Source: Caprella mutica (lineage: Eukaryota > Arthropoda > Malacostraca > Amphipoda > Caprellidae). From it: a stretch of DNA of 64,000 nt. The position numbers and the translations under genes are program-made. Numbering within the stretch: position 1 is the first letter of the stretch; every line of letters begins with the position of its first letter. The notes under the pieces were generated by a model. That model was not told where the DNA came from. It saw nothing but the letters and a program-made list of their open reading frames with translations, and made no database searches. This document shows positions 59,385-64,000 of this stretch, piece after piece. The DNA is taken from assembly GCA_947561585.1 (NCBI GenBank), contig CANNZV010000342.1:62001-126000 (forward strand), in the 5' to 3' direction.

Positions 59385-60512
59385 ATGAGCTCACCATCTC
59401 CTGACATTGTTCCCTCTGATTCTGTGGAAAATGTTTCAGCTAATGCTGCTTCAACCTCTAAGATTACGCCTCAAGAATATCACAAGCAAGGAGAGCTGTG
59501 TAGAACACGTCCTGCATATAGACAGGGGCGCAAATTAACAGCCGTAAAAGTTTACACGATCAATGATGAGTCTTCTTATTTGCTTATAATTGGAGTACCT
59601 AGTCTAAAACTGGAGAAGGAATTGAAGAAAATGTGCAAACTGTACGGAGAAGTTATAAGTCTTCATCCTGTTCCAGAATATCCAAGTGAAAGATTTACAG
59701 AAACTTTTATGTGCAGATATGCATGTTTGAAAGATTCTAGAAAGGCGAAGAAAAACATTGATTGTCGCAACTTTTTTGGTGGGTCTCTACATGTGTGCTA
59801 TGCTCCTGAATTAGAGAATCCTGAAGATACTAGACAAAAACTTATTGAAAGAAGAGAATCTTATTTGAAGTACTTACATATGGTTGAGAAGAATGAACAT
59901 TCATCTGTTATTTCATATCATCCTAGTGATAAATTGTTTAAAACTTTAGAAAAAACTCCATCTAATCTAATTGCTGCTGAGAGTGTTTCCTCTATAAATA
60001 TTGAAAGAGAACTTAGTGATGCTAGTACTTGCAAAAATGAAATCCAATTTAATGAAGAAATACTTGGCCCATCCCTAGGAGAAAATTCCTCTTACCAAAG
60101 TACAAATGTTGACTACGAACCTCGTTCAGATTACGTCGAACCAACTGCACACTACAATATTCCCCATAATTCCAAAAAAGAATATAAACAGAAAAATCCT
60201 CCTGAGCTTATAAAGTCTATTAAAGTATATAAAAAGAAAACATTCAAGGGTAGTAAAACAAATGCTCCTTTTATAGGTCCAAAACCTAGGGAGGATAAAA
60301 GTTTAAAATCCTGGAATGAAGTTTATGATTTCAAAGAGCATGATTTGGAGCATCAGAAATCTCTTCTTAATGAGAAGAAGATAGAAACTCTAAAAAAGTT
60401 TGAGGTTTCTTTGCGTTCTTTATCAACTCCTCCGTCACAGTTGATCCAGAAGAAAAACATCACTAAAGAGACCAATAAGAAAATAAAATTAATGGATTGT
60501 GATGCTCTTTAA
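59385..60512 (+). CDS. RBM48: RNA-binding protein 48 homologue
   Basis: This is a single open exon of 375 residues. Residues about 33-140 carry the family signature: CRTRPAYRQGRKLTAVKVYT, SYLLIIGVPSL, KLYGEVISLHPVPEYP, FTETFMCRYACLKDSRKAKK, and FFGGSLHVCYAPELENPEDT, followed by RQKLIERRESYL. This is the atypical RRM of RBM48, which works with ARMC7 in the minor (U12-type) spliceosome. The rest is low-complexity, ending in a basic tail with IGPKPREDK, comparable to the IGPLLP stretch of vertebrate RBM48. The start is the first ATG after the BLOC1S3 stop, only 20 bases on. The spacer ends TTTTATAAGCAAT and has no polyadenylation signal. Confidence 0.9.
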   Translation: MSSPSPDIVPSDSVENVSANAASTSKITPQEYHKQGELCRTRPAYRQGRKLTAVKVYTINDESSYLLIIGVPSLKLEKELKKMCKLYGEVISLHPVPEYPSERFTETFMCRYACLKDSRKAKKNIDCRNFFGGSLHVCYAPELENPEDTRQKLIERRESYLKYLHMVEKNEHSSVISYHPSDKLFKTLEKTPSNLIAAESVSSINIERELSDASTCKNEIQFNEEILGPSLGENSSYQSTNVDYEPRSDYVEPTAHYNIPHNSKKEYKQKNPPELIKSIKVYKKKTFKGSKTNAPFIGPKPREDKSLKSWNEVYDFKEHDLEHQKSLLNEKKIETLKKFEVSLRSLSTPPSQLIQKKNITKETNKKIKLMDCDAL

Positions 60513-61047
60513 CACTACTTAAATTAATTTGTTTATTTATCATTCTTATTATGTAAGAAAAACTTATCAACTTTTTATTTATAATATTCATTTAATTTTC
60601 AAATTATTTTGTGACAATGTTACCTGTATTTAATTTAACTGCAAGATATTCTAATACTTATACCTAAATATCAAATTAATCCACATTCTATTGCTCGATT
60701 TAAGTGGTTTATACATTTTTTATTAATAGACCTGATACTAGAAAGAAAATATTTTTATTAACTAGAATTTTTACCTTTAATGATTAAAAGAAAAGAGATG
60801 ATTATTTGAATCAAATGATTATAATTAAAACCTAGTCATTATTGGAAAATTTAGAACAATTTGTCTTTAAAATTAAACTTTACATTTTTTCAAATAGAAA
60901 GTGAATTTGGTTACCGTTTACTTTATTAGTAGTACTTATATTCTCAATTGTTGAAAATAATCATACAAGATATGAAATTATGAATGAAATTGTTTGAAAA
61001 CAATTCTGTCATTTTAACATTAGTTTGATTCAATGTTTTTTAAGCAC
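60513..61047. other. 3' flank of RBM48
   Basis: AT-rich, with no clear AATAAA close to the stop codon and no further gene. Confidence 0.4.
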
Positions 61048-61455
61048 CCAGTGTCTCTATCCTGAAGCTGTCTGTGGTGAATGGAAGAGAAGAGGGGTGG
61101 TGTCCCTTAGTCCCGGAACTGCTATAATTTGGATTATGTATTGTCTTTTTTTATTTTTTAACATGTTTATCATTTTTTTAACGCTACTTGCAGTTTTAGA
61201 GGATAGCGCTAGGGTTATGCTCTTCAACTACGAGGTCTTAGATTTTGTGTTGAGTAGACTCAAAGGCTTCTTTAACTATCACCTCTTCCATCCGTGAGTG
61301 CAGCCTCGGTAAGCAGCTGCTTTCACATAGTAGCATCCACCACCAAAGGTGGTGGATGACTTTGTTCAAGGAGCCACTTTTCTTATTGTCTGCGTCTTAC
61401 AGTCCCTTGTAATTAATTTCTTTTTGACGTCAACAATATGGTCGAAACAGACGTT
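61048..61455 (+). repeat. Dispersed repeat S1 copy
   Basis: TATCCTGAAGCTGTCTGTGG, TTGCAGTTTTAGAGGATAGC and TTCTTTTTGACGTCAACAAT span most of the repeat with an internal deletion. The 90-aa frame here is a chance reading. Confidence 0.8.
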
Positions 61456-61474
61456 AACTGTTAAACCCCCAATA

Positions 61475-62470
61475 CAGTATGGGCCACAAAAATGTTTCCG
61501 CTTTTTCAAATGCTTATTATAAATCGTTAGCCAATAGACGCAACAACTGTATCTTGGTCTCTTTTTCTCTGCCTCTTATTGTACTATTAACAGGTAAAAA
61601 CAATTTTGAACTGATGGAGAAACATGTAAGCAAAAAGTGAGGGTAATTATTTTGGTCATTGAGCGAAGGTTATTCTTAGAGCTAACTCTGTGATTTTACT
61701 TACTAAAAGGCAGTGAATGAATGGGAAAAAATTATAATGGTTGACATTATAATGCAGGGTTTTTAAACTTCTTCCTTAGAAACTATTTGAAAATAGAAGA
61801 ACTTCAGTAACATTTTGATCTCATCGAAGTTTTCACTATTAATATTCTTCTTCGCTTGTTCATTGCATGGTTAAGGCCCTCTTCACACTTGCATTTTTAA
61901 CAGCGTGAAAAAAAGTTCTTCTTAAAATGTATTTACACTTGCGTTTATTTATCGCTGGTAGAAAAAATCACATTAAATTTTTACTTCAGCGATAAAAAAA
62001 GGCATGTGTGAACACATTTTAAGAGCTTTTTTTCCGCGCTGTTAAAAATGCAAGTGTGAAACGGGCCTTAACCATGCAATGAACAAGCGAAGAAGAATAT
62101 TCATAGTGAAAACATCAATGAGATCAAAATGTAACTGAAGTTGTTCTATTTTCAAATAGTTTCTAAGGAAGAAGTTTAAAAACCCTGCATTATAATGTCT
62201 ACCATTATATTTTCCCCTTTTATTCACTGCCTTTTAGTAAGTAAAATCACAGAGTTAGCTCTAAGAATAACATTCGCCCAATGACAAAAATAATCACCCT
62301 CACTCTTTGCTTACCTGTTCTTAAACTGTGTCAATCAGTTCAAAAAAGTTTTTACCTGTTAATAGTACAATAAGAGGGGGAGAAAGAGAGACCAAGATAC
62401 AGTTTTTCCGGTCATTGGCTAACGATTTACAAGTATTTGGAAAAGCGGAAACATTTTTGTGGCCCATCTA
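61475..62470. mobile_element. 1-kb foldback of Tc1/mariner type, CAGTATGGGCCACAAAAATG ends
   Basis: Arms of about 400 bases (61475-61874 and 62068-62470) are inverted copies: CCAAGATACAG, TTAATAGTACAATAAGAG, GGTTTTTAAACTTCTTCC. TA flanks the left end. The arm start recurs alone at 63642-63800. The very centre is occupied by another MITE. Confidence 0.8.
61875..62067. mobile_element. MITE at the centre of the foldback, TTAA flanks
   Basis: The ends pair CTTCACACTTGCATTTTTAA with TTAAAAATGCAAGTGTGAA, and inner CAGCG pairs with CGCTG. TTAA lies at 61871-61874 and 62068-62071, like the element at 21346-21550. Confidence 0.75.
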
Positions 62471-63641
62471 TACAATAATAAGAGCCGCGTCCGTCTGTCT
62501 GTCCGTCCGTGTGTCACACTTTTTATTAAGAAATACATATTAAAAGGAAAAACAAATCATTTGTGGCACTATCATGACTACGGGCAACAATAATAATTGA
62601 CATTAATTATTTACAAAAAAAGTTATATTTTGGCTTTTTTTATTTTATTTTTTCGTTTAATCAGAATATGTTCAATACATAATTTCATTCGAATATAATT
62701 TAGATTCAATAACAGGTACTGTACTAGTGCAGTATAATAAATATTGTTTTGTAACTAAGACCAATAGCGATTCCTGCAGATATCATAGATACCAATCAAA
62801 ATATCCAGTTAAATAATAATTATGTATTGTTTTCTTGTGTACAGTAAAAGAAAAGTATGTCCGAAATTATTTTTGATGAATTACAAATTTCACATTTGAA
62901 TAGCTAATTAATTTACTAATTGGATTGATTGTATTTTATAATTGGTCTGAGAACATGATGACATACTTTAAAATAATAGGAACTGTGATCTGGAAAATTT
63001 TCATCACGCGGATGTACTTTAGTTCGATGGTACTGTACGAACCAAAAATCGGTGAATTTGAGTAAAAATGAAGGTAGGGTAGATAGTTATTGTTCAATTT
63101 GGCACTCTTGAAAGTTGATTCAAGAAATAATTATAATGCTATACGTAAAATATTTCTTTAAGATAACTACTAAATGGAAAAGATAATGATAGACATTTAA
63201 AAATAATAATAATATTTCATTATAGAAAAAAAAATCACGCTTTTACATTATTGCAGCTGATAATTCTCAAATTTAATCCTAAATTTTATGATCAATTTGA
63301 AAGTTGATTAGCCTTTCAATTGTTAATATCATATGAATGCTGCAGTAGTAAATAAGTTAATAATGGTAAAAGAAGGTTCCTAAGAAAAGAAGCATCACGC
63401 CGTTATTGTGTTCACAAAGGAGAAATTTGAAGTCAACTGATCAATTTAATTTTTTTGTCTGCAGAGTAGTGTTCATCACTTCGCATCGCATCGAAGGAGA
63501 CCACAGCACTTCTATAGGGGCGTTTACACGAGCACACAAGTTGTGTGTTCAGGGCTCTTGGGCCTCGGCACACACTTTTTGAGTGTGGCACGCAAAAAGA
63601 GCGAAAGCATGTGTGACACTGCTGTGCGCCGAAGCAATATA
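62471..63641. other. No gene recognised
   Basis: CCGTCTGTCTGTCCGTCCGT at 62490-62509 is the reverse of the 22.5-kb satellite motif. A GC-richer stretch at 63515-63635 (CACACAAGTTGTGTGTTCAG) has a small hairpin. Otherwise AT-rich. Confidence 0.45.
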
Positions 63642-63805
63642 CAGTATGGGCCATAAAAATGTTTCCTCTTTTTCAAATACTTGTTAATCGTTAACAAATG
63701 AGCGGAAAAATTGTATCTTGGTCTCTTTTTCACCGCCTCTTATTGTACTAGTAATTGGTAAACAATTTTTTGAACTGATGGACATAGTTTAAGAACAGGT
63801 AGCAT
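63642..63805. mobile_element. Second copy of the CAGTATGGGCC element end
   Basis: CAGTATGGGCCATAAAAATG and onward matches 61475-61630 and follows TA. No second arm is found before the window ends. Confidence 0.7.
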
Positions 63806-64000
63806 CTAGATTTAGGTGATCCTTATAAGATACGGCCGTGAGAGAGGCTCAATATGATCACCTAGCTATAGCATTTCAGCATTTGATTTTAAATTAATTA
63901 CAGTTGGAAAATATAGTTTGATTACAGAGTTAGGAATAGGGTACTTGGATAAAATCTGTTATATAATAGCTAATCCTTTTTCTAATTTCCTCATAAATAG

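Overview
This is an AT-rich eukaryotic window, almost certainly from an animal and probably an arthropod. The basis is spliced genes with GT-AG introns, an i-type (destabilase) lysozyme, homologues of animal BLOC1S3 and RBM48, and a very heavy load of Tc1/mariner/pogo, hAT-like and foldback DNA transposons. There are no bacterial features. I cannot name the species. All gene models are read by eye; exon joins are inferred from splice signals, phase and protein sense.

Layout. 1-5.2 kb is transposon debris: a Tc1-like relic, a hAT-type element and small 8-bp-TSD foldbacks. 5.2-11.8 kb is one pogo-like transposon on the minus strand. It has matching terminal repeats, a psq-type HTH, a DD35D core and a C-terminal PHD finger, all broken by small lesions and carrying nested repeats. 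12-15.4 kb holds tandem arrays and foldbacks. 15.4-21.9 kb is a four-exon secreted i-type lysozyme gene whose introns carry MITEs and an antisense non-LTR reverse transcriptase relic. 22-30.7 kb is gene-poor and includes a complete-ended DD37D mariner (maT-like) at 24.0-25.3 kb. 30.8-48.2 kb holds a tandem family of three unrecognised, mutually related genes (A, B, C) and a pseudogene of A. Gene A has a 9-kb intron filled with a 3.3-kb foldback element and five tandem arrays. 48.3-49.5 kb is a hAT-type element containing the same 32-bp satellite seen at 12 kb. 52.0-60.5 kb holds BLOC1S3, whose 6.8-kb intron is packed with nested miniature elements, followed after only 20 bases by the RBM48 open frame. 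61-64 kb is repeats, including a 1-kb foldback Tc1/mariner-type element.

The most unusual signals are these. (1) Miniature elements at 52.4-57 kb and 2-4.3 kb share a constant core near ATAGGAATTAAT, carry arms built of different repeated words, and repeatedly insert into each other's cores with perfect 8-bp duplications. (2) Genes A/B/C belong to a family I do not recognise and were spread by a block duplication. (3) BLOC1S3 and RBM48 are packed as if dicistronic. (4) A pogo-PHD transposon lies among many MITEs that carry its terminal repeat. (5) Minisatellites appear to arise inside MITEs.
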